33,521 nt of DNA from positions 1-33,521 of the forward strand of contig DAOTTI010000244.1 of assembly GCA_034437795.1 (NCBI GenBank), given 5' to 3'. Under the pieces are notes generated by a model. The model was not told where the DNA came from and searched no databases. It saw only the letters and a list, made by a program, of their open reading frames with translations. Below, in pieces: positions 7,239-14,700 of this stretch. The stretch comes from DAOTTI01 sp034437795. Lineage in GTDB: Bacteria; Chloroflexota; UBA11872; UBA12225. Position 1 is the stretch's first letter. The number at the start of each line of letters is the position of its first letter. The position numbers were made by a program, and so were the translations under genes.

Positions 7239-8027
7239 ATGCCAGACGTCACCAGTCCCGCCCGCGTCCCCCGCCACATCGCCTTCATCATGGACGGCAA
7301 CGGGCGCTGGGCCAGGCAGCGCGGCCAGCCCCGCCTCTTCGGGCACCGTGCCGGCACCAACAACCTCCGGCGCGTGCTGGAAGCCTGCGCCCGCGCCGGC
7401 ATCCAGATCGTCACCATCTATGCCTTCTCCACCGAGAACTGGGAGCGCTCCCCGGACGAGGTCGCCGGCCTCTTCCGCATCCTGGGCGAGGCCATCGCCC
7501 GCGAGGCGCCCAAGCTCCATGAGAACGGCGTCCAGATCCGCCACCTGGGCACCCTCCAGGGCGTGCCGGAGCACCTCGCGCGCCGCATCCGCGAGGCGCT
7601 CGAGCTCACCCGCCACAACGACCGCCTGATCCTCAACGTCGCCTTCAACTACGGCGGGCGCGCCGAGATCGTAGAAGCCGTGCGCCACATCGTGCGCGAA
7701 GGCATCCCGGCCGACGCCATCGACGAGAGCACCATCACCGCCCGCCTCTACACCGCCGGCCTCCCCGATCCCGACCTCATCGTCCGCACGGCCGGTGAGT
7801 TCCGGCTCTCCAACTTCCTGCTCTGGCAGGCCGCCTACGCCGAGTACTACTCCACCCCCGTCTTCTGGCCGGACTTCGACGAGGCCGAGCTCCAGAAGGC
7901 CCTGGAGGCCTACGCCGCCCGCGAGCGCCGCTTCGGCCGCGTGCCGGATCCCTCCCCCACCGGCGCCGCGTCGGCGCCGGTGAACGGCGCCGCCCGCGCC
8001 CCCCTCACCGTGGCCGCCCGGCGCTGA
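7239..8027 (+). CDS. uppS: Isoprenyl transferase (undecaprenyl diphosphate synthase family)
   Basis: A 262-residue cis-prenyltransferase that condenses isopentenyl diphosphate units onto an allylic diphosphate to make the polyprenyl carrier lipid for cell wall synthesis. The signature blocks are all visible: HIAFIMDGNGRWARQRG with the catalytic Asp, GHRAGTNNLRRVL, TIYAFSTENWERSPDEV, LILNVAFNYGGRAEIV and PDPDLIVRTAGEFRLSNFL followed by WQAAYAEYYSTPVFWPDF. The usual RTSGE motif reads RTAGE here, a conservative Ser to Ala change. The last 25 or so residues are a low-complexity Ala/Pro/Arg tail beyond the conserved domain. The ATG at 7239 is chosen because the conserved domain begins ten codons later. 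No ribosome binding site is seen and a promoter-like sequence lies just upstream. Confidence 0.95.
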   Translation: MPDVTSPARVPRHIAFIMDGNGRWARQRGQPRLFGHRAGTNNLRRVLEACARAGIQIVTIYAFSTENWERSPDEVAGLFRILGEAIAREAPKLHENGVQIRHLGTLQGVPEHLARRIREALELTRHNDRLILNVAFNYGGRAEIVEAVRHIVREGIPADAIDESTITARLYTAGLPDPDLIVRTAGEFRLSNFLLWQAAYAEYYSTPVFWPDFDEAELQKALEAYAARERRFGRVPDPSPTGAASAPVNGAARAPLTVAARR

Positions 8028-8447
8028 CCGCCCCCGGCCGCCGAACGACGCGCCGCGCCGAAAGACTGGCCCACTCGTGAAGACATCTCGCGCCTGTTGT
8101 CGCGCCTGTTGACCACCCCCCGCCACGAATAAGGCGCGGCGCCCGCGCGCCTCTCCCCACCACCCTCGTTCCCCTCTCCGTGTCGGAGACGGGGCAGCGG
8201 GGCCAAGCCGCACGGCGGGGTGGGGCGAGGGGCAGGTGCAACGCGGCCCCGCCCGAAGGGGGTGACGTCCTCGCGGTGGGGCCCCGGCCGAAGGGGGTGA
8301 GGGCTCATCCCCGCGTCCCCGCGTCTCCGTGTCTGAGAAGGGGCGAATATACTTTGTCAATGTCGCCTCCGCCAAGCTTCAGGGCCTGCCCCGCAGGCCC
8401 CATGCCCCGCGCCGGCGGCGGACGCGCAGCGGCTAAGGAGGCACCCC
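8028..8447. repeat. Intergenic region with family A repeat copy
   Basis: A long family A copy spans about 8164-8340: CCCTCGTTCCCCTCTCCG, TGT, CGGAGACGGGGCAG, the GGGGCCAAGCCGCACGG segment, GGGGCGAGGGGCAGG, and then two successive tails CCGAAGGGGGTGACG and CCGAAGGGGGTGAGGGC. It closes with CCCCGCGTCCCCGCGTCTCC. No gene is supported. Confidence 0.65.
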
Positions 8448-8540
8448 TTGAAATCGACTGGATCGTTCGGATCTATTGCTGGCTCTCCTGAACGTAACGC
8501 GGGGATATGCCTGCGCACGCTGTGGACGCCCGCCATATGA
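8448..8540 (+). CDS. Possible 30-residue leader peptide before the FIST gene
   Basis: A perfect-looking Shine-Dalgarno, AAGGAGG (8435-8441), stands six bases before a TTG codon. From it a 30-codon frame reads (M)KSTGSFGSIAGSPERNAGI and then CLRTLWTPAI. The stop TGA (8538-8540) overlaps the ATG at 8537 of the FIST frame as ATGA, the classical arrangement for translational coupling. TTGAAA at 8448 could instead be a -35 box with TCTATT (8472-8477) as the -10. No family is recognised and the evidence rests only on the ribosome binding site and the overlap. Confidence 0.3.
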   Translation: MKSTGSFGSIAGSPERNAGICLRTLWTPAI

Positions 8541-9703
8541 CCAGCGCCGCGATCGCCTACACTGCCCTGCCCGATAGCGTCGCGGCCGGCGCGGCCCTCG
8601 GCGCCGAGCTCAACGCCGCGCTGCATGGCCAGCCCCCCGACGCCGTCATCCTCTTCGCCTCGTCCAGGTACGACTATGTGAGTTTGCTGCGCGCGCTGGA
8701 CAGCGCCTGCCATCCCAGCGCGCTGGTCGGCTGCTCATCGGCGGGCGAGTTCGCCGGCGCCTCCCAGGGCGAAGGCGCCGCCTGCGCTGTCGCCCTGCGC
8801 GCGCCCGACATGCGTTTTGCCGCAGCGGTGGGTCGCGGCCTGCGCGCCGACCGCGTGGCGGCGGCACGCCAGCTGGCCGGCTCGCTGCACGGTCCGGCCG
8901 CGCCGGAGTACCGCTATCGCTCGGCCCTGGTGCTGACCGACGCCCTGGCCGGATATGCGGATGACTTCCTTCAGCAGCTCACCGTGCTCACCGCCGGCGC
9001 TTACCGCTTCTTCGGCGGGGGCGCCGGTGACGACGCCCAGTTCCGGCAAACCCACGTCTTCTGCGGCACTGAAGCCATCCCGGATGCGGCCGTCGCTCTC
9101 GAGATCCTCTCCAACAAGCCGATCGGCGTCGGCGTCCGGCACGGCTGGCAGCCCGCCAGCCCCCCACTGCGCGTCACCCAGTCGCATGGCCTGCGCCTGG
9201 TAAGCCTGGACGCGGCCCCGGCCGTCGAGTCGTTCCAGGAGCATGCAGAGGCCACCGCCCAGCGGTTCGATCCGGCCGACCCGCTGCCGTTCTTCCTGCA
9301 CAATGTCCTGGGCGTCGCCGCCGGCGGCGGTTACAAGCTCCGCGTGCCCCTCGGCGTCGAGCCCGACGGCGCCGTGGCCTGCGCCGCGGACGTCCCTGAA
9401 GGGGCGACGGCGCACATCATGGGGGCGACCAGCGCCTCAGCGGTCACCGCCGCCGCCGAAGCCACCCAGGCGGCGCTGCAGCAGCTCGGCGGCCGGCGCC
9501 CCAGGGTGGCGCTCCTCTTTGATTGCGTGGCCACGCGGCTGCGTCTGGGCAAAGAGTTTGGCCTGGAGCTCCAGTCGGTGCAGCGGCTCCTCGGCGACGC
9601 GCCGTGCGTCGGGTTCAACACCTACGGCCAGATTGCGCGCGTGGAAGGACAGTTCAGTGGGTTCCACAACTGTACCGCCGTCGTCTGTGTCATCCCCGAG
9701 TGA
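8507..9703 (+). CDS. FIST-domain sensory protein
   Basis: A 398-residue protein matching the FIST N and C domains, an intracellular ligand-sensing module often linked to signal transduction proteins and thought to bind small molecules such as amino acids. FIST_N is visible as DAVILFASSRYDYVSLLRAL, LVGCSSAGEFAG and FFGGGAGDDAQFRQTHVFC with GVGVRHGWQP. FIST_C appears as LPFFLHNVLGVA, ALLFDCVATRLRLGKEF and the closing GFNTYGQIARVEGQFSGFHNCTAVVCVIPE. No membrane segment or signal peptide is seen, so it should be cytoplasmic. ATG codons at 8507 and 8537 both fit; the domain starts just after the second, which also overlaps the stop of a possible leader peptide. A histidine kinase starts 16 bases downstream, so the pair probably works as sensor and transmitter encoded separately. 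Confidence 0.9.
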   Translation: MPAHAVDARHMTSAAIAYTALPDSVAAGAALGAELNAALHGQPPDAVILFASSRYDYVSLLRALDSACHPSALVGCSSAGEFAGASQGEGAACAVALRAPDMRFAAAVGRGLRADRVAAARQLAGSLHGPAAPEYRYRSALVLTDALAGYADDFLQQLTVLTAGAYRFFGGGAGDDAQFRQTHVFCGTEAIPDAAVALEILSNKPIGVGVRHGWQPASPPLRVTQSHGLRLVSLDAAPAVESFQEHAEATAQRFDPADPLPFFLHNVLGVAAGGGYKLRVPLGVEPDGAVACAADVPEGATAHIMGATSASAVTAAAEATQAALQQLGGRRPRVALLFDCVATRLRLGKEFGLELQSVQRLLGDAPCVGFNTYGQIARVEGQFSGFHNCTAVVCVIPE

Positions 9704-9719
9704 CCAGAACGAACCGGCA

Positions 9720-11234
9720 ATGGTCGTGCAGCCTCTGAGCCTGGTGCTCCTCGTCACGGCCCTGGCGGACCCTCTGCGCCGCTCCGAAGCGGCCGCCGCC
9801 CTGGCCGGCCGTCTGGGGGCCGAGCAGCTACTCATCTTTGTCCCCGACCCGGAGACGGGCACGCCCCTGCCGGCCCTCGGCCTGCCTCAGGTGCTCCCAC
9901 GCAAGCGCCTTTGGCAGGCCTTCCTCGCGGAGTGCCTCAGGTCCGGCCGCGCCGCCGGCGCGCTCCCGCTGGCGGACGGCGCCGTGCGCCCCGCCCTCGG
10001 GCTGGCCGCCGAGGACGGGACGATCCTCGTCCTCCTGGGCGGGGCGCCACTCCCCGACGCCGCCTCTGAGGTCCTGGAGTTGCTCCCGCTCCTGGGGGCC
10101 GTGCTGCGCGCTGAGCGCCGGGCGCACGCGGCTGAAGGCCAGGCGGCGGCGGCGCGCCAGGCGGCGCTCGACGCGGAGACGTTCGCCACCGCCCTTGAGA
10201 CGGCGCAGACCCGCTACCGCGCCGTCTTCGAGGGTGTGGCCGATGCCATCCTCATCGCCGACGCCGAGGGGCGCTACCTGGACGCCAATCCCCGCGCGTC
10301 CGAACTGCTGGGCTACACCCGTGATGAACTCCTTCAGCTTCGTGTGGCCGACGTCGTGGCCGCGGCCCCTGCGTGGACCGAAGCCGAGTACGCCAGGATG
10401 AAGGCGCAGGGTTGCTGGGCAGGGGAGCTGGACCTGCGGCGGAAGGATGGCTCCCTGGTGCCGGTCGAGGCGCGGGCCACGGCCGTGGCGCTCCCTGCGG
10501 GCACGATCTATCTCTCCGCCATCCGCGACATCACCGAACGACGCGCCGTCGAGCGGATGCAGCGCGAGTTCCTTTCCATGGTCACCCATGAGCTGCGCAA
10601 TCCGGTGACCTCTATCAGAGGCTACGCGCAGCTCATGATGCGCCGCGGCCGGTACGTGGAAGGGGCCGCCGAGGTGATGGTCACCCAAGCCAAGCGCCTC
10701 GAGCGCATCATTGACGACCTGCTGGACGTCTCGCGCCTGGAGGCGGGGGGCCTCCAGCTCCATCGCGAGCCGGTCGACCTCGTGGCGCTGGTGCGGGCGG
10801 CCGCGGAGCAGGCGCAGGCGCTGACGCGGGCCCACTCCGTGCGGGTGGAGGCTCCTGATGGCCCGCTCGTCGGCCAGTGGGACGCCACCCGCCTGCAGCA
10901 GGTGCTGCACAACCTGCTCTCCAACGCCATCAAGTACTCGCCGGATGGCGGCCCCATCGTCGTGCGCGTCGCCGCTGCCGCCGCGGAGGCGCAGGTGTCC
11001 GTCACCGACCAGGGGATCGGCATCGCGCCGGAGGCCCTGCCGAAGCTCTTCAGCCGCTTCTTCCGCACTGACGCCGCCCGGACTACGGGCGTGCAGGGTC
11101 TGGGCCTCGGCCTGCACATCTGCAAGGCGCTCGTCGAGGCGCACGGGGGGCGCATGTGGGTCGCGTCCGTGCCCGGGCAGGGTAGCACCTTCACCTTCAC
11201 CCTGCCGTTCCACCCGGGCGAGGAGGGCTCGTGA
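9720..11234 (+). CDS. PAS-domain sensor histidine kinase
   Basis: A 504-residue cytoplasmic kinase. Residues 1-125 form an alpha/beta region of unclear family without membrane spans. A short coiled coil (ERRAHAAEGQAAAARQAAL) leads to a PAS domain at about 160-275 (YRAVFEGVADAILIADAEG, NPRASELLGYT, LRRKDGSLVPVEARA, IRDITERRAVER). The HisKA H-box is FLSMVTHELRNPVTS with phospho-accepting H290. The ATPase domain has the N-box LHNLLSNAIKYSPDG, G1 DQGIGI, F-box LFSRFFR and G2 GLGLGLHI. All catalytic motifs are intact. The ATG at 9720 is taken because it lies just after the FIST stop; the frame remains open upstream but overlaps FIST coding sequence. The gene follows the FIST gene and precedes a receiver protein, which indicates one signalling operon. 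Confidence 0.93.
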   Translation: MVVQPLSLVLLVTALADPLRRSEAAAALAGRLGAEQLLIFVPDPETGTPLPALGLPQVLPRKRLWQAFLAECLRSGRAAGALPLADGAVRPALGLAAEDGTILVLLGGAPLPDAASEVLELLPLLGAVLRAERRAHAAEGQAAAARQAALDAETFATALETAQTRYRAVFEGVADAILIADAEGRYLDANPRASELLGYTRDELLQLRVADVVAAAPAWTEAEYARMKAQGCWAGELDLRRKDGSLVPVEARATAVALPAGTIYLSAIRDITERRAVERMQREFLSMVTHELRNPVTSIRGYAQLMMRRGRYVEGAAEVMVTQAKRLERIIDDLLDVSRLEAGGLQLHREPVDLVALVRAAAEQAQALTRAHSVRVEAPDGPLVGQWDATRLQQVLHNLLSNAIKYSPDGGPIVVRVAAAAAEAQVSVTDQGIGIAPEALPKLFSRFFRTDAARTTGVQGLGLGLHICKALVEAHGGRMWVASVPGQGSTFTFTLPFHPGEEGS

Positions 11235-11569
11235 TGAACCGCCTTCACGGCCACGGTCCGACGGTTCGGTTATCTCCCGCGCCGATGGGCCATCCGAGCG
11301 AGGAGGGCTTGCCAGGCATGCACGCGCGTGGCGTGCGCCAGGCTCGCCGGGCTCAGGGGCCGCTCGTCTTGAGAGAGCTTCGTGGTAGTCTCTGTCACCC
11401 GACGGAGCAAGCCCAGGAACCGCTGGACCTGGGAGGACGCGACGCAGAATGTCTGACCGGTGGCGTCTGTGCGTCTGTCCCCATGCTTCAGGGTAGAAGT
11501 CTCCACCGCGTCCCGCCCGCCGGCGAGGCGCGGCCCGCGACTATCGTAGCCGGCACGGGGGAAGCATGA
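11234..11569 (+). CDS. Uncharacterised frame overlapping both kinase and receiver genes
   Basis: The kinase stop and this ATG overlap as TGATG, with GAGGAGGG about six bases upstream. The frame's own TGA overlaps the next ATG as ATGA. The 111-residue product starts MNRLHGHGPTVRLSPAPMG and contains three or so cysteines (SLCHPTEQ, AECLTGGVCASV). I recognise no family, membrane span or signal peptide. Third-position GC looks lower than in the neighbouring genes, which argues against long-standing coding selection. The overlaps at both ends argue for translation, at least as a coupling device. It may be a degenerate remnant. A minus-strand frame at 11270-11506 is an equally weak rival. Confidence 0.33.
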   Translation: MNRLHGHGPTVRLSPAPMGHPSEEGLPGMHARGVRQARRAQGPLVLRELRGSLCHPTEQAQEPLDLGGRDAECLTGGVCASVPMLQGRSLHRVPPAGEARPATIVAGTGEA

Positions 11570-11952
11570 GCGCAGCCCGTACCCTAGAGAGCGCCGGCCC
11601 CGTAGTGGTCATCGCCGACGATGAGATCCACATCGTGGACGTGCTCAGTCTGCTCCTCGAGCCGCTCGGCGTGCGAGTGATCAAGGCCTACAACGGCGAG
11701 CAGGCGCTCCGAGCCGTGCAGGCCCACCGGCCGCACCTGGTCCTGACCAACGTCATCATGCCCAAGCTCGGCGGTGCCGAGCTCTGCCGGCGGCTCAAGG
11801 CGCGGCCGGAGACGGCGACGATCCCCGTGATCTTGGTCAGCAGCCTGCCCCGCGAGGAGCTGCCGCCCTGTCACGCCGACGGTTTCCTCCCCAAGCCTTT
11901 CGACCTGGCTCGGGTCGAGGAGTTCGTCCGTGGCTATCTGCCGCCCAGGTAG
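11566..11952 (+). CDS. Receiver-domain protein with Asn at the phospho-acceptor site
   Basis: A 128-residue stand-alone receiver domain, VVVIADDEIHIVDVLSLLLE, with the acidic pair D18-D19, the conserved S92 (ILVSSLP) and K110 (FLPKPFD). The strand that normally reads L-L-D-V-x-M-P is LVLTNVIMP, so residue 62 is Asn (codon AAC, 11749-11751) instead of the phosphorylated Asp. All other signature positions and the overall fold pattern are intact. This suggests an atypical receiver, either phosphorylation-independent or regulated otherwise; Asn at this site can also deamidate. No output domain is attached, so it would act by protein contact. It follows the FIST and kinase genes and probably belongs to the same transcription unit. 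Its start overlaps the preceding frame. Confidence 0.9.
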   Translation: MSAARTLESAGPVVVIADDEIHIVDVLSLLLEPLGVRVIKAYNGEQALRAVQAHRPHLVLTNVIMPKLGGAELCRRLKARPETATIPVILVSSLPREELPPCHADGFLPKPFDLARVEEFVRGYLPPR

Positions 11953-11983
11953 GCTCCGGCGCTGCACGGCCGCCGTCCAGTTC

Positions 11984-12013
11984 TTGACCGGCTGAGCGCC
12001 GCCCCCGTATCCT
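11984..12013 (+). promoter_or_regulatory. Promoter for the membrane protein-regulator pair, leaderless
   Basis: TTGACC (11984-11989), an 18-base spacer and TATCCT (12008-12013), ending six bases before the ATG at 12020. Both hexamers are good. The distance implies an mRNA beginning at or near the start codon, and no ribosome binding site is visible. Confidence 0.55.
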
Positions 12014-12019
12014 GGCCAT

Positions 12020-12748
12020 ATGCCTGCCCGTTCACGCCACCCGCCCGCCTCGCCGGGCCACCACTTCCCGCCCTCTGCCCACGCCGCGGGGAGCAGGCAC
12101 TCCTCTCCCTCTCCCGCCACCCGTGTTCGCGCCCCGCTGGCGCCCGCAGGGGCCGGCGACCCAGCCGCCCTGCGCGCCCGCGCCCACGAGCACGCCCTGG
12201 ACAACCTGCGCTTCATCCGCGAGACGATGCAACGCGCGGGGCAGTTCACCGCCGTCCCCGGCTGGGGGCTGGTCGCAATGGGGGCCACCGCCCTGGTCGC
12301 CGCTGCCATCACCTCTCGCCAATCCACCAGCGAAGCCTGGCTCGCCACCTGGCTCACTGAAGCGGCCGTTGCCCTCCTGATCGGCGTCTGGGCCGTGAGC
12401 CGGAAGGCCCGCGCCAGCGGCCAGCCCCTCCACTCCGGCCCCAACCGGCGCTTCGCCCTGGGCTTCACCCCACCCATCCTCGCCGCCGCCCTGCTCACCC
12501 TCGCCGCCTACCGTGCCGGTGCCAACGCCCTGCTCCCCGGCGCCTGGCTGCTGCTGTTTGGCACCGCCGTCATGTCCGGAGGCGCCTTCTCCGTGCGCAT
12601 CGTGCCGGTCATGGGCGCCTGCTTCGTCGTCCTCGGCGCCGCCGCCCTGTTCGCTCCCCTGGCCTGGGGCGATTGGTTCATGGCCGCCGGCTTCGGCGGC
12701 CTCCTGATCGCCTTCGGCCTCATCATCGCCCGTCGATACGGCGGGTAA
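12020..12748 (+). CDS. Six-helix membrane protein paired with a winged-helix regulator
   Basis: A 242-residue protein. The first 50 residues are Pro/His/Ser-rich and probably disordered. A conserved-looking soluble helix follows (ALDNLRFIRETMQRAGQFT), then about six membrane spans near residues 89-107, 116-138, 150-168, 172-194, 196-219 and 220-238. I recall the same general arrangement, a membrane protein with an N-terminal helix of this type encoded directly before a small winged-helix regulator, from other bacteria, but I cannot name the family. The regulator starts 24 bases downstream, so the two are probably cotranscribed and functionally linked. The low-complexity N-terminus leaves the exact start open, but the promoter directly before the ATG supports it. 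Confidence 0.75.
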   Translation: MPARSRHPPASPGHHFPPSAHAAGSRHSSPSPATRVRAPLAPAGAGDPAALRARAHEHALDNLRFIRETMQRAGQFTAVPGWGLVAMGATALVAAAITSRQSTSEAWLATWLTEAAVALLIGVWAVSRKARASGQPLHSGPNRRFALGFTPPILAAALLTLAAYRAGANALLPGAWLLLFGTAVMSGGAFSVRIVPVMGACFVVLGAAALFAPLAWGDWFMAAGFGGLLIAFGLIIARRYGG

Positions 12749-12772
12749 CGCGCTCCTCTCCAGGCGACTTCC

Positions 12773-13192
12773 ATGGCAGGCAACGTGGCCGGCGCTCGCT
12801 CACCCAGGACGGGGACCGCACCCGCAGCCGCCCGCCGGCGCCCGCAGCCCGCCCAGGACGCGCGGCCCGCTCGCTCCACCCCGCCCTCGCTCGCCCCATT
12901 TCCGGACCTCGACCGGCTCATCCATGAGCGCCTCCGCCTGGGCATCGTCAGCGCCCTGGCCGTCAACGAGTCCCTGTCCTTTAGCGACCTCAAGTCGCTC
13001 CTCAGGACCACCGACGGCAACCTGAGCGTGCACGCCCGCAAGCTCGAAGAAGCCGGCTACATCGCCGCCACCAAGTACTTCGATGGCCGGCTCCCCAAGA
13101 CCGAGTACCGCCTCACCGCCGCCGGCCGCCGCGCCCTGGAGCGCTACCTGGAGTACATGGAATCCCTCATCCAGGCTACCCGCGGCGCCTGA
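12773..13192 (+). CDS. Winged-helix DNA-binding transcriptional regulator
   Basis: A 139-residue protein. The first 40 residues are Pro/Arg/Ala-rich. From about residue 44 it reads PDLDRLIHERLRLGIVSALA, then LSFSDLKSLLRTTDGNLSVHARKLEEAGYI as the helix-turn-helix with recognition helix, and FDGRLPKTEYRLTAAGRRAL as the wing. This is the pattern of the small MarR/ArsR-like winged-helix family (HTH_34 type), which commonly regulates an adjacent membrane protein or enzyme gene. No metal-binding Cys or His cluster is seen. It lies 24 bases after the membrane protein gene on the same strand. The true start could be closer to the domain, since the N-terminal part is low complexity. Confidence 0.88.
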   Translation: MAGNVAGARSPRTGTAPAAARRRPQPAQDARPARSTPPSLAPFPDLDRLIHERLRLGIVSALAVNESLSFSDLKSLLRTTDGNLSVHARKLEEAGYIAATKYFDGRLPKTEYRLTAAGRRALERYLEYMESLIQATRGA

Positions 13193-13231
13193 CCCTCCTC
13201 CGCCTCAACGCAACCTTGGCAGTTGAAGCTC

Positions 13232-13256
13232 GAACCTTGAACGGTGAACCTTGAAC
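13232..13256. repeat. Short direct repeat GAACCTTGAAC
   Basis: GAACCTTGAAC occurs at 13232-13242 and 13246-13256, with a related CAACCTTGGC just before. It lies in the 67-base gap between two convergent stop codons, so it would be in the 3' region of both transcripts. Confidence 0.6.
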
Positions 13257-13259
13257 TAT

Positions 13260-14213
13260 TCACGCCGTGAGAAACGCCAGCACCCGCTCGGCGAACTCTT
13301 GCGGATATTCCCACATCGGCACGTGCCCGCAGCGCTCGAAGATGTGCAGCTCGGCATGTGGGATCGCGCGCTGCGCCGCCAGGGCGTGCGCGACAGGCAG
13401 AATAGGATCCTGCCTCCCCCAGATGAGCAGCGTCGGCTGGCGTAGCTCGCGCAGCCGCCCCGAGAAGTCGAACCGCTGCCCGCGTAGGGAGAGCCCGGCC
13501 CGCGCCGTAGCGATGAAGGCGTCCACCGCGCCCGGAGAGTGCCAGATGCGCAGCCGGCGCTCCACCCATCCCTCCGGCAGCCGGCTACGGTCATAGCACA
13601 TGGCGCGGCCAAAGGCCTCGATCTCCCGCCGCCGCGCCCGCCGCAGCGCGTAGCGCGCCAGCGGCAGCGTGGCCACACGGTAGCGCCACGCCACCTCCCG
13701 TCCCAGTCCCGCCGCGTCGACCAGGACCAGCTTGCTGATCCGCTCGGGGTACCCCAGCGCCAGCGCCAGCGCCACCACGCCCCCACCTGAGACGGCGATC
13801 GCCGGCGCGCAGCCAATGCCCAGGGTGTCCATCAGGGCCACCGCCATCTGCACGTACGACTCGACGGTGTACCGGTAGCCGACCGGCTTCTCCGACCACC
13901 CGTGGCCGGGCGCATCCGGCGCCAGCACCCGAAACCGTTCCGCCAGGCGCGGCACGACCCCCAGCCATTCGTCCGCCGACCCGCCGATGCCGTGCAGCAG
14001 CAGCAACGGCTCGCCGGCTCCCGCAGCCAGCACCCGCAGCCGCACCCCCACCACTGTCGGCCACAGCGCCTCCACCGCCAGCGGCCGCGGACCATCGTTC
14101 GCCGGCGCCAGGGTCGCCACCGCCACCGGCCCCGGGCCGGCGCTCGCTGCCACCATCGTCGTCGAAGCTGGTCCAGATCCCTCTCTCATGGTCTCATGCC
14201 ACCTCACGTCCAC
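13260..14213 (-). CDS. Alpha/beta-hydrolase fold protein
   Basis: A 317-residue hydrolase. After about 50 low-complexity residues, the fold starts with VVGVRLRVLAAGAGEPLLLL. It shows the oxyanion motif HGIGGSADEW, then DAPGHGWSEKP, a nucleophile elbow AVSGGGVV with the catalytic Ser, the acid in LLIWGRQDPILP and the His in CGHVPMWEYPQEF. All three triad residues are therefore present. Proteins of this layout (HG-G-S..W, D.PGHG.S..P, W(G)..D...P, GH.P..E.P..F) include esterases, C-C hydrolases and haloalkane-type enzymes; the substrate cannot be told from sequence. The start is uncertain. A GTG at 14213 gives the longest form and an ATG at 14189 is eight codons later. It converges with the winged-helix regulator. 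Confidence 0.88.
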   Translation of the reverse strand: MDVRWHETMREGSGPASTTMVAASAGPGPVAVATLAPANDGPRPLAVEALWPTVVGVRLRVLAAGAGEPLLLLHGIGGSADEWLGVVPRLAERFRVLAPDAPGHGWSEKPVGYRYTVESYVQMAVALMDTLGIGCAPAIAVSGGGVVALALALGYPERISKLVLVDAAGLGREVAWRYRVATLPLARYALRRARRREIEAFGRAMCYDRSRLPEGWVERRLRIWHSPGAVDAFIATARAGLSLRGQRFDFSGRLRELRQPTLLIWGRQDPILPVAHALAAQRAIPHAELHIFERCGHVPMWEYPQEFAERVLAFLTA

Positions 14214-14700
14214 CAGGCGTTTGTTGTCCCTCGCCAGCAGGCCCGCTCCATGCTACCGGATACCCGCCGGCCCCCCGCCAGCCCCCATGCCCCGCGGCCG
14301 ACGAAGCATTCCCCCTCCCTGTGGGCGCGAGCGATGGCGACGCCTCCGCTCAGCAAGGGCTTCCCTCTCACTTTCGGCGCGAGCGAGGGTGACGCTTCCG
14401 CTCAGCAGGAAGTACCGTCTCCCAACGGGCGAGGGTGAGGGGTACAGCGGGCCGCCCCTGGTGGCGGCCCTGGCACTGTCTCCCAACGGGCGAGGGTGAA
14501 GGACCCGTCGTGAATGGTCCACGCTAGCCAACCAGATCTGCCATCCCCTCAGACCAGGCGTTACACCGCACAACCTGTCCATGGCGCCAGATCCCTCCCC
14601 GCGTCTCCGTGTCCCCACGTCGGGCCCGGGGCGGCGGGGTGGAACCCGCCCGTGCCTCACAAAGTCTGCCGCCTCTTATCCTTTCTGTTAGCACGTTCAG
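14214..14700. repeat. Intergenic region with diverged family B repeats
   Basis: No gene is supported. Two copies of a GGCGCGAGCGA(T/G)GG(C/T)GACGC unit with CTCCGCTCAGCA lie near 14321-14357 and 14379-14410. TCTCCCAACGGGCGAGGGTGA occurs at about 14419-14439 and 14478-14498, separated by a GGGCCGCCCCTGGTGGCGGCCC-like palindrome. The remainder up to 14700 shows nothing recognisable. Confidence 0.5.

Noticed and set aside
9828..11213. Long minus-strand frame opposite the histidine kinase, and similar ones opposite uppS (7233-8375) and pmbA (29639-31162, plus)
   Set aside because: Same antisense effect; the opposite strand carries complete, motif-confirmed proteins.
11270..11506. Minus-strand 78-codon frame between kinase and receiver
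   Set aside because: No ribosome binding site or family similarity, and it lies opposite a frame that overlaps both neighbours; evidence is too weak to call it a gene.
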